A DNA stretch of 64,000 nt from Micromussa lordhowensis (lineage: Eukaryota > Cnidaria > Anthozoa > Scleractinia > Lobophylliidae), in the NCBI GenBank assembly GCA_964020085.1, contig OZ026595.1:17080984-17144983 (forward strand). Reading direction: 5' to 3'. Both the position numbers and the translations under genes were made by a program. Each line of letters begins with the position of its first letter. The stretch's first letter is position 1. Of the stretch, positions 12,944 to 24,900 are shown piece after piece. The notes under the pieces were generated by a model, which was not told the DNA's origin, did no database searches, and worked only from the letters and a program-made list of their open reading frames with translations.

Positions 12944-15900
12944 ATGTACAGGGATGAAAGGAGTAGTGGAAGACCCGGAGGAGGGTTTCGTGGAAGAGGG
13001 GGAGGGGCAGCAAGAGGAGGGTGGAGAGGTGGTGGAAGGGGTGGTGGAAGGGGAGGGCGTGGTGGCGCTGGACCTTCGGGAAACCAGCGTCCGGTTAAGC
13101 TAGGATTCAAAGCCCTTCAAGACCTGGATACCAAAAGCCCAGACGAAATCACCCTCGATTTAGCATCGAGTCGATGCTTCCCAGCCACCGAGTCTTTATT
13201 AACGGAGCAAACGTTCATGAAAGAAGACTGGATTGTGTTGATCGTGAGCATTTTAAGCAAAGCTTGTGATTGCAACACTAAGGAATATCTACTCAAGCTG
13301 CTAAACCTGCTTCCAAAGTCGGCGTTTTTTAACTTGCACCTGAGACCTCATCTCAACCGGTTATCAGCCAGCAGTATGCCCCCTTCTGACATCGCAGTGT
13401 TTTTGAAGAATGTGGTTAAAATAATGAATGAATTGCTCCGAAGATTCCCGAACTCGTACGCTGATTTGCCAGTGCCTGACTTGTACTGTAGTACGACACT
13501 GCTGTCTAGAACAGGTCAGCTAGAAGATGACGCCCTTGTGAATGATGTGGAGGAACTGATGAAATTGAAAAGCGAAAAGGCCGAGGAACTGAAGAAAAAG
13601 GAAGACGAAAAGCAGCACAGAAGAAAACCTCGTAGAGATGGTAGGAATAGGGGAATCCTTGTCTACAATATTTGCGTCATTAGCATAAGCAATTCAGTTT
13701 TTGATGGAGCTACAAATAAATCAGTTCTGAATATTGAAAGGTCATAGTACGATCAACTCTGCCAGTGAATATGAGCCTGGTGTATTGAATACTTTTTGTG
13801 CAACACGGGTTTAAAAACTCAAAATTTAACAAAGAATGTATGAGCTCATTAGCGCTTTTGCCACCCAGAAATTTTGCAGTTTTTGAAAGACAATTTCTCC
13901 TTGAATATTACACCCAAAGAGCTAAAATTCTCACCATGTACTAAGTTTCACTAGCTCTTTAGCTACCTGGAGTCAATTCTTATCTAACATGTTTCCTTCT
14001 GTACGCAAAGCCGTATGCAAATGAGCAAAAATGTAAACAACGTCAGCATGAATCCGCCTATTTGTAATGCACGGAAAGTGCTTAATCTTTTTCAGCTCTA
14101 AATGGAACAAATGGATCTAGGACCGTAGCCAGTAAAAAATTATGACTGAGGCAATACACTCTTTTTTTGTAAGAAACGGTCTAATTTTGGGGCTGAGGCT
14201 GAACGTTCTTATATTTTTTTGCGATTTGAGGTTGAAAGCGTTCTTAAGATATTCTTAAATTGATGGTGTGAGAGTTATTTTGGAACAGTTATAAATAAGA
14301 ACTGCCGATTATTACAAACCCAGACGGGTGTGTCATGCAATAAGAAAACCATTGTTAATGTTATTCAAAACATGCCCTTAAGTATTTGGGTTAATTTACA
14401 TTTTTTGTTACTTTTATGCTTGTCAATAGATATACAGATTAGCAAAATAAAAACGTTTTTAAATCGACTCTCAGCCTGAGGAATGTTCTTAATACGTTCT
14501 TAAAATTCCGGTTAATTTCAGCCTCGACGTTGTTATAAAACAAGGATCTTATAAAAAGAGAGTGTACGCATGGTTAAATTCTCTCCCTAGTTATATAGGG
14601 TGTCTATTTATTTGCTAGCCGTGTTTTACTTCAAGAAACAAAAACGAAGAAAAAGGAACAACAGCTGAAGCGAGTGTCTCGGGTTGCCTCATACTGGCTA
14701 CAGCCCTGTATTTTCTTTTGTGTTGAAATTATGTCTTTGATGTAATTGTTAGCTGGTGAGAACGATGACATCAATCCACCGAACGATTTCCGTGAGCTCA
14801 GCGTCATTCCCACACAGGAAGACATCTTGACAGGAGAAAGGCCCTTCCTCAGGAGGAACAAAATTGATGGGAGCTACCACGACGCGGAGCATTATTTGGA
14901 CGTGCAGTTTCGACTCCTTCGCGAGGACTTCGTGCGGCCCCTTCGCGAAGGGATCGCCCAGCTGCTGGAGCGTATTGGGTCCACTAGGATTGGTGCCTTA
15001 CAGGACATACGTGTGTACAAAGATGTTCGCTTGTTGTACCCTTTGTGCACGTCTAACGGACTCCAATACAAAGTCCAGTTCGACAACACCAAATTCAGGC
15101 ATATACGCTGGGAGAACAGCAAACGACTCATCTTTGGTTCGCTGATGTGTTTATCCAAGGATAAGTTTGAGAGTTTTGTGTTTGCAACCGTGGCCAACCG
15201 TGATTTAAAAGAGTTAAAACAGGTAAGACGTTATGACTTGCGTGTCTAGCATTTAACACTTGTATATCCGATTTTCCATGGACTTGCCATTAACTCACGT
15301 CACAAAATAACGTAATCACAAATGAGGCTCCATGGAAAACCAATTTGGAGGGCAGATCAGGCGTTATTTTTGCATATGCTGATAGGAATCAGCGCGAAAT
15401 CTTCATTCATGGAGAGTACGAATCGCCCGTGCTAAAGGATAACATCCCATAGCATATTGGGGTTAAGGTGTGGAAGCTCTCTTCATGCATGAGGCGTCAG
15501 TCCTGTTTGCAATTGAATAGAAAAAAACGTCATGACCTAAGACTCGAGAATCCTCTCCGAACATATTCAGAATAATGAATAATAATAATAAAGAATAATA
15601 ATGTTCACCAGGGATTCGGTAAGAACTTGACAAAAGCAGGCGAAACAGGTTATTTCTCAACTCTTACCAAACGGCTTCAACCTCCCCACCCTTGAAGGCA
15701 AACGTCCTTCAAGTAAACCATTGAAAATAACAAGGTTCCCCTTGAAATCGAATACTTCTCTCATTTTTGTGGCTCAGCAACTGCACCCACCAGGTGGGCT
15801 GGGGGTTGGGGGGGAGGGGGGTCAAACTCTCTCGAGAGCATGATGGCAAAAAACTCACCAGGTCGGTTTCACCAGGTCTATTACAGAGAGACGCCTTTGA

Positions 15901-18900
15901 AACTACCGCGTTGTATGTTTCAAGTTTAGCAAGTAATTGCGACGTCTTGTTCCTCTCTGTAGGGTAAAGTGGACATACAGTTCATCAGGGTTTCTGATAA
16001 TGTCAGACTTGAGAAAGGTGACGTGTATCAGATGGTAGAGAGTACTGTCTACTTTGAAGCTTATCGTCATGTGCTGGAGGGACTCAAAGAAGTTGAACCA
16101 CAAAAACTCCCCTTGCAGGTAAAAGACTGGGTGCTTGACGCACCAAAATGAATATTAATTTGATCAGCAGGCAGGACTGGAATGATGGATAGTTGTTGTT
16201 CATTTTCTACAAAGACAAACCTATCCGGCGTTTTAGTTTTATTCTGTTCTGTTATTCAGTCACTCTAACTTAAAGAATCGGCCCCTTTTTGCCGGAGTGG
16301 AGTACAGTGGAATCTCGATTTAACCAACCTCTATATGACGGAGTCCTAGGTATAACGAACGATTTTCCTGGCCCCAGTGAAATATGTGGAAAAGAACCTC
16401 GATACAACAAAATCTCGTCTGATATATAGCGAACATATTTTATCAGTTCCTTGGCCCTTCGTCGAGGTTTCACTGTAGTATCTTCTTCACGACTACTTCT
16501 TTTTCTTTTTCTGAAATGCACTCTTTTTGACGTTTCGTAAATGATTGTTTTCTTGTTTCTATCATATAACAGAACTACATCGTAAATTGCCAGAAGCACG
16601 TTCAGGCACCCGCCTACTTGAGGAACAGGCTTCGGGGACGAGTGACCTTTGATCTCACGCCTATCATGAAGAAAGGAAACGTGAACAGCACTGGAAGGTA
16701 GATTAAATACACAGATATTCGACATATCCCAGTGAATTTGTGAATAAAAGATTGAAAATCTCGGAAACTTCTGACCCGATCTTAAAATCTTGGAATCCTT
16801 TGTGACGCGTCACGAAGTTTCGTTCAATGGTAGATACCCACGAGATCAGTAATTTCAGTTGGTGAAAATGCAGAGCAACTTACTGGCAGCAACAGAACTG
16901 AGTGGTAGGATATGCTCGCAAAGATTATACGTGGAGATAAATGGCACTTTCGCTGACGTATTTTTATTTTACAGCACTTCTACTCTAAGGGAGATGAGGT
17001 TACGGCTTGCAGGCCTGAACATAAGAGATGACCCTCGCAGGGGTAAGTCCAAGGTGTATTAAAATATTGTATTATTGTATTACTCCGAGCCGTTCATTGC
17101 ATTCTCTCAGGGATTTGTTTTTAGCTTTATCGTATTTTATAAATGATCTCTCTACATCATCTTGAGACGTCATTGAGTCATCTTTCATCTCTTTTACTTA
17201 ACCCATTCTCAACACCGTTTTTACTTGGTTTTCTATTAAAGCAACCGATGTTCCACTTTTGAGCCTGGCGTCCTGGCCGTCCGCGGAAGATCTGGAACTG
17301 GATGACTCTCAGTTTAGGGCGATACAGATGGCGCTGACCAAGGAATTCGCTGTCATTCAAGGACCGCCAGGAACTGGGAAGACCTACATTGGGTTGAAGG
17401 TAGATTAACAACGTCGTCTTTTGTCTCCAACCGAGTCCTGGTATAAGGCATTTCTTGCGGATAGAAATGAGTTTGCCTTGCATTCACATGTGCAAGCTTA
17501 TCTTGAAAAACAGATAACGGGCATCCTGGAAATGGTGACCAGTTATCGCGTTTGGTCTTACTCATCACAACACTATCAGATCCGGTTTGTTTAGAGAAAC
17601 AAGAGGCCCACACTTTCCACATGCCTAGTCCTGTACAGCGAAATACTAAGATTCCAATGGAAATTTATCGCTATTCTAGATTAAATATGCCATTCGGATT
17701 CGACAATGACAAAGGCTTTAAGAATTTGCCTTGGCAGAATCCACACTGAACCAATTTTGTTTGCTTCAGATTGCCAATGTTTTGTTGCATAACAAGTTGA
17801 AGTGGGATACTGGTACAGAATTGCTCGGTGATGACGATGACGAGGCCCCCGTGGTGTCTGAACGACGGCCAATCCTTGTTGTCTGCTACACAAACCACGC
17901 CCTTGATCAGTTTCTGGAAGGAATCCATGGGTTTCATCCGGAGGGGATTGTAAGGATTGGAGGACGGAGTCAGAGCGAGATTATGAAGGCATACAGTTTG
18001 TCGGAATTGAAACACAAAATGCACAAGGTGAAGATACACTGGAAGCTCAGTGTTATTTTATCAGCGCTATTGCGATGAAAGATGCAACCTATCAAATTGG
18101 GCTTTTGTTCCCTGAATAGTAATTGGAAGAAATAAGGACAGAAAAAATAAGATGGGTTAATTAGAATACCTCTTGTCAATCTCCCCGTCCTACCGCGGTG
18201 AGTCGGGTTGAGGGTTGGCCGTTGAGAGGAATAGAAGCTGTCTGCATGAATTAAGGGCTACAAAGAAAATGGCTAAGAAAATTAAAAAAAAAAATTAAAG
18301 CGGCTTTCAATTTAGTATGCTTAAAATTAAACCGCTAGAAAGTACGGTTACGTTTTACAAACAGCTCGCACAACCCAGCGAATCTGTGAGAATTCTTGGC
18401 AAATACACGTATAGCCGGTGCTAAACCAAACTTAAGCGATGTTTGTTTTGGTTTCGCATTTGGTTTTCTGAGTATGTCGAGCTAGAGTGGAGTGAACAGA
18501 AACAAAACCAAAGCCATTACATATTTTTTTTTGACACTCATTACAAAAACGATTCCAACACTCAAAAACCAAACCACGCCTGTTTTTCTAGTAGTATCTC
18601 TGATTTTTGGCGGCTCTTGTCTTGTATATGTTGTAGGTCAAAACGAAATTCAGGTTAAAATGATTTTAACCTAGTTTGATTCTCAATTTCCTTTGTCTTC
18701 TTACCCTAATTATTCATGATCCTTGAATAATTAAGGTTAAGAGACAAAGAAATTTCATTTTAACCTGAATTTCATTTTGACCTACAACATATATATTCTG
18801 CAGGATAAGTCAGTTCCTCTGCACATCAGAAGGGCTTTTTACGATGCTCATTCGGAAATGGACCAGACCACTTCAAAACTGCAAGGGGCAGCAGACGACT

Positions 18901-21900
18901 TGAAGAAATGTCTTGAAAACGTTCTTCACGAAGACGACTTGCACAAGCGTGCTCCGAGTATGACTGCTACTCATTACCAGTCTTTGAAGCAGATGTTTCC
19001 TGGAGGAGTTGGACATAAAGAGAGTGTAATGCTACACTGGTTGCAGCTGTCTATGAACTTGGAAAATCCTGGTCGAGGTAGGGAACAGATAGAAATAAAA
19101 CAGAGAGTAAGGACTCCTTTTTCTGCTTTTGAGTCAAGGAAACAACTAGTTTCAGTTTAGGTGTTTTTTTTTTTTACCAGCCCCGTAAACATATCGTAGA
19201 CTACGAGAAGTCTTAGTCGGTCGTGTCTCGTCCCCAGGATTTGACGCGGCGGTTTATTTGCGGTTTAATCACGGTCGCATTCGACGGACTAAGCGGTCCT
19301 AGTCTTACATAACGAAAAGGACAGGAATAAATATAAATAAATTAATGATCATCGCAGTTATGTACACAACTTAAGTGATTGTGAAATGAAAGAAAATATA
19401 TGGTCTTTCATATATTCAAGTGGGAAGAATTAATGTACTAGGTAATTTTTGTGCAGCGTGTCTTAAGATTTCAGTGTCGGGTTTCATTGCTTCTTTTCTC
19501 AGTTTCCGTCCAGCCTCTTGCCGTATTCCCACTAAACAGGCGTTGCGGTGGACTGGAAATAACTTCACGAGCCAACTTAGCCACTCTATCCCGCGGCGCT
19601 ACATGGGCCGCTGAATCTGATGACATTCACAATAATCCCCTACAACTACGAGGAACACCCGATTCATTCGTTGAGATTCCCAACGTACCCGGAAATTTCA
19701 TCGATACCAGGACGTCAATCACTCTCTTGATGGACATTTTCCCAACCGGAAACAGAGGATCAATCCTAAGCTTTCGAGAGTCGGGAGGGGGTGTTCAGAT
19801 TTGCCAAGATGGCGTAGTGGATGGAAAAGGAGTTTTGACGGTACACTTTGCACGCAGAGATCTTTCCCAGCCCCCCGCTCTCACAAAGGCGGTTCTCAAG
19901 ATGAACGCCTGGAACTTCATTGGCGCCTCTTATGATCATGACTCTGGGATTGCGCGCTTGTGGCATGATGGGAATGAAGTGGAAGCGATATATATTGGGA
20001 GGAAACTGGAGCTAGCCACTCAGTTTTCTATCAGGATTGGCGCTTTAGATGTCCTTGCGCAGCGTTGCTTTCAAGGAAGAGTCACTGATCTACATATCTT
20101 TGCTGAATCACTTGGAAAAGAAACTGTGAGAGCTTTTGGCGGAATTGTCTCGCATGGTAAGCTGATTTTATCTCAAGCTCAACAGATTAAAAAGCCAAAC
20201 ATTACTATTAATGTTATGACAGGTACACTAAAAGGTGAGTGCCAAAACTGAGTCACTGAAAGAAACGTGACAAAGTTAGCAAGGATGCCACTTTTTAGAC
20301 CACTGTTATTAATATGAAGACTTTGAAGGGTTGAAGATTTGAAGATACAACAATAAGGTTTGAAGATACAACAATTACGAAAAAGAAGTGTGTATTGCAA
20401 AATAGCAAGTTTGTTGAAAACAAAGGAAAACAATTTCAACTACTTTAATTAAGCACTGACGCAAAATTCTTCCGAAGCGGGGAGGAAGGGCAGTTAAACA
20501 AGAAACCGCTGAATAGTTGAAAAAAAAAACCCGTGGCCCTGACAGAGGCAATGTCTTGTAGCGTGACATGTATACAACGTAGAGTTTTTCTTTTTTCTTT
20601 CAAGATGGAGCGGAAGTGGAAGGAGAAGAAGCTGAAGAGGAAGAAGAAGAAGACGACAACCCGGATGTGCTGTACGAAGCAGATGTTATGCAGGATCAGA
20701 GAATCCTCGACATTGATGACGTCAGAGTGTTCGGTTCCAAAGCAGTGCCGGGAAAAAGCGGGAAACTGAGAATCGTGAATCCTTTCGCCTTTAAAGGAGT
20801 AGGTGAAGACGGATTTCAAATCCAGAAGCCTAAACGGCTTGAAAAGAAACTAAAGAGGATCATGGTTTTCGAATTGAGCAGAAAAGATGCCATGTCTGAC
20901 GAGAGAGCAAACGCGGTAAGCAAGAGAATGATTTTGCTAGAAAAAAAATATGAATGAATGAATGAATAAAAGAAAGACTTTATTTCAGTGTCAATAGTAT
21001 TTTGCTTAAAAAACTAATTGGGGACACTATTTATACAATAAAGTATACCTTAGCTAAAGTTAAAATTATTTACAATTTGATGAATAATGTATAAAATAAA
21101 TAAATAAATAAATATATAAACTTAGTAAGCTTTAAAAAGCTTAAAAGATATACAGTATATATAAAATGTAAAATTTAAAGCGGCTTACCAGCATGTATCG
21201 CAGTTCTTGCAATTATCTATTAGGTGTGATAAGTCTTTACTCTTAATACTGTTTTAAAACTCTTAACATTTGGCTTCTCTCTATCAGTTTTGTCTAATTT
21301 GTTCCAAAGATGTGGGAAAAAAGATGCGGGAAAAAATGATCAATAGACAGCTATATTTGTAGCACGTTACAGTATTTCATAGCAGACGCACTAGTAGCCT
21401 GGGTAGACTAGATTTTGGCCAGAAACAGCTGGTGTAAATCCGGCTGCATTCGTTCGATAGCTTACTTGTAACTCGTTAACATTTGAAGTTTTCTTATCTA
21501 CAACAGAGTGAAGACCTGCAGCTCTAGCCAATTGCGAAATTTTTAATAAACCTCTTTACAGGTCCAGTTTATACCAAAGACGCATAAATTCGGCCACTGC
21601 TACCTTGACTAAGTTTGTTTTGTTTGTCGTCCACTGCAGGTGAAAAATGTGTGGCACTTGAGCCTTAAAGATCGCTGGCGTCTGTATCGTCGTTGGCTGG
21701 TGGACGTGGCTGAGGAGTACCGTCGCACTATATCGTTGTTCCAAGTGCAATTTGAGGAGGGAGCCAGGGGATTGAAGGACATCAAAAGCATGGAAGACTT
21801 CGAGATAATAAAGAAAGCTGATGTGGTTGGCATGACTACGACAGGTAAGCAAAGTTAATCCAGTCCTCTGGTGCCTGGAACGCGCTTGGACTGTCACGCA

Positions 21901-24900
21901 GGCATTTGTTGAAAAGGTTGCGTGACATGCCTAAAGAAAAACTGCGCGAAGTCCAAGCTAAAAGTTGCCAGATCATGGGAAGAATGATTAATTTTGGGTA
22001 CAATTGTGGTAATTCTTCACCATACTATAGATTTCGCTTGTTGGTTTAATGGGATTATTCTTTTAAATTTAGGCGCAGCCAAGTATCGCAAGCTTCTGCA
22101 AAGACTTCGCCCGCGAATAACGATTGTAGAAGAAGCCGCTGAAGTGCTTGAGTCCCACATTGTTACTTCGTTAACTCCCGGATGTCAACACTTGATTTTG
22201 ATTGGTGATCATCAGCAACTCCGTCCCAATCCCACAGTCTTCGAACTTTCCAAGCATTACAACTTGGACGTGTCGCTATTTGAGAGAATGGTGAAGAATG
22301 GAATGCCTTTTGAGCGACTGCGTTTACAGCATCGCATGCGACCTGAAATCTCCAAAATGCTGGAGCACATTTACGTCAATCCAAAGTTGGAAAATCACAA
22401 ATCGGTGTTGGGTCGTGACAACATCAAGGGCGTGGCTCGTAATATGTTCTTCGTGGACCACGCTGAGAGTGAGGTAGGCAGCAAGGAACATACTAGCGTT
22501 ATGAAGCGATACTGTACCTTCTAAGTATGCTTCGGCACCATGTCAAGCGTGTTTAGCGGAGCAATGGTTGGTGTTTCGTATTCGCGCCAAAATACCCATG
22601 CGTACAACAAAGGAGCCGAAGTGTACCACTAGGTACAATTAGGTATTTACTGTACGCAAACTTGGCCGTTTATCTGGTCTTATCGAGCCAGTGACTTGAT
22701 ATCGCAAGAAATCAGGACAGTAGACAAGGCCTGTGATTGGCTGATTCTGTATTGGAGTTCGATAATGATATAATATAAGATTTAAATACTTGGCAAGGGA
22801 ACCTTCTTATTAATTGATGCAAACCAAACAAGATGTGGAGGGGAGCAACGTTTCTGTAAATCTCTCCGTTTGCATTTAGGTATCACAAACGTGTGACTCG
22901 GCAAACCTATTTAGAGGAGTTCACAGATATTTCTCAGTAAACACATGATAAAATTCTCCAATTTTCGGGAGTCTGTTATATCTGCTGGTGACGAGACAGT
23001 CAGTTGCAATCACGCCTATCCCCTGAGAAAAACGCCAGTAATTTGGACACGATGTTGTGGCGATCAAACTTAAGCCAGTTGCAAGGGAAGCTAATGGAGG
23101 AAGTCTTTCTGTCAGGGATATTACACCATCTAAGATCTAAGCCTTCGATTTAAGGTCGTTCTAATCTTTAGAAAACCAAGTAGCCGATTCCTCGGGTACT
23201 GTCTGGATCAACCACTGACTATGACCAAACTGACTTTTAACTTTGCTCTCAAACACATTTCATTCACTTCGTTTCAGGATTTCACCGAAGAGGGAAAGAG
23301 CAGGTCAAATGAACATGAAGCTAAGTTCATGGCCGCACTCTGTCGCTATTTCATCCTTCAGGGTTACCAAAGAGAGCAAATCACAGTCCTGACAGCCTAC
23401 ACTGGACAGTTAATCCAGCTCAAAAAAGAAATGCCCAAGGATTTCTTTCGTGGAGTTCGAGTCTGCGCAGTGGATAACTTCCAGGGAGAGGAAAATGACA
23501 TCATTCTTCTGTCACTTGTCCGAAGCAACGAAGAAGGCAAAATCGGTTTCCTGCAGACAGAAAACCGGGTTTGTGTGGCGCTGTCGCGCGCTAAGAAAGG
23601 GTTTTTCTGCATCGGTAACATCAGTCTTTTGGAAACTAAGAGCAAATTGTGGAACGACATTGTCAATGATATGCGAGAGCAAGGAAACGTTGGAGAAGCA
23701 TTGGTGCTCACGTGCCAAAACCACCCGCAAAACGTGATTCACGCGTCACGCGCTGAAGACTTCAAGAAGGCACCAGAGGGAGGCTGCACTGTACCATGTG
23801 CCACGCGACTCGAGTGCGGTCACGTGTGTGACATGGTGTGCCATCCCACAGACCCAGAGCACAAGGAATACAAGTGTAATAAGCCTTGCGCAAAGACGCT
23901 GTGCGCTAAAAATCATAAGTGCAGTAGGAGATGTTACCAGGAGTGTGGACCTTGCATGAAGCCCGTGATAAAGATCCTTCCTCTCTGTGGCCATACTCAG
24001 GAAGTCCCTTGCTCTAAGAATCCATCTGAAGTGAAATGCATGTCACCCTGCTCGAAGATTCTACCCAGTTGTGGCCATCGGTGCACGAATAGGTGCTCTG
24101 AAGAGTGCAGTGTGAAGTGCACCGCCATTGCAAAGAAATCCTGGCCCTGTGGACATGAAAATGAGACGGAATGTCATGTGAATCCATTACACAGTCCATG
24201 TAAGGCACCTTGTGGTGTGACCTTAAAGTGTGAACACCCTTGTGCTGGTAAGTTCTGAAAGTGTCATCAAACCGACATGGGGCAAACACTGTTGCAGGTT
24301 CCCAAACTGGAATCTTAGGATTTCGTTCTTTGATAAAAATGACCGCGTAGAATATTGAACAATTGGTTCATGCTTAAGCGTGCACTGTCAAGTTATGGAG
24401 CACGTGGAAAGTTTGGAGAGCACGAAAGAAGCGTAACTCTAGCTTCTTGAGTGTTCCCCAAACTTCCCACGTGCTCCATAACTCGATAGTGCACAGCTAA
24501 AAGCATGAACCAATTGTTTTATAACATAGCCGGTGGAATTGTGCTCGGGCGAAAACAAAAATTCTGACGAAGCGATTTGCTCACGCCATCAGCGTTTTGA
24601 GCACGCTTACGTATTCTGATTTGACTGCGCGGCTCTGCTAGCTATGTTATAATCAGAAACAGTCCTGACCGGTTGTTTCGATTAGTGAGCCCCTTAAAGG
24701 AATTTCATCTCCAATTTGATTTAATTATGTCTACACACTTCAAACTGGGACTTGTGTTTTAGACAAAAGTTCGAAAGATGAATGAACGAGAGCGCAATTT
24801 TCTTGAAAATGCAGTAAATTGCCTTAAACATTTAAATTTTACTTTTTGATCCCCGAGGCATACTATTATGTTAATTGGTACCGCAATACAATATGCTACA

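Noticed and set aside
12904..13110. Minus-strand Pro-rich ORF opposite ZNFX1-A exon 1 (similar ones at 37996-38319)
   Set aside because: Antisense shadow of the Gly/Arg-rich coding repeat.
19451..20251. Single-exon gene starting at GTG 19451
   Set aside because: No ATG start or signal peptide is clear. The splice sites at 19503 and 20156 with matching phases explain the open frame better as an internal exon.
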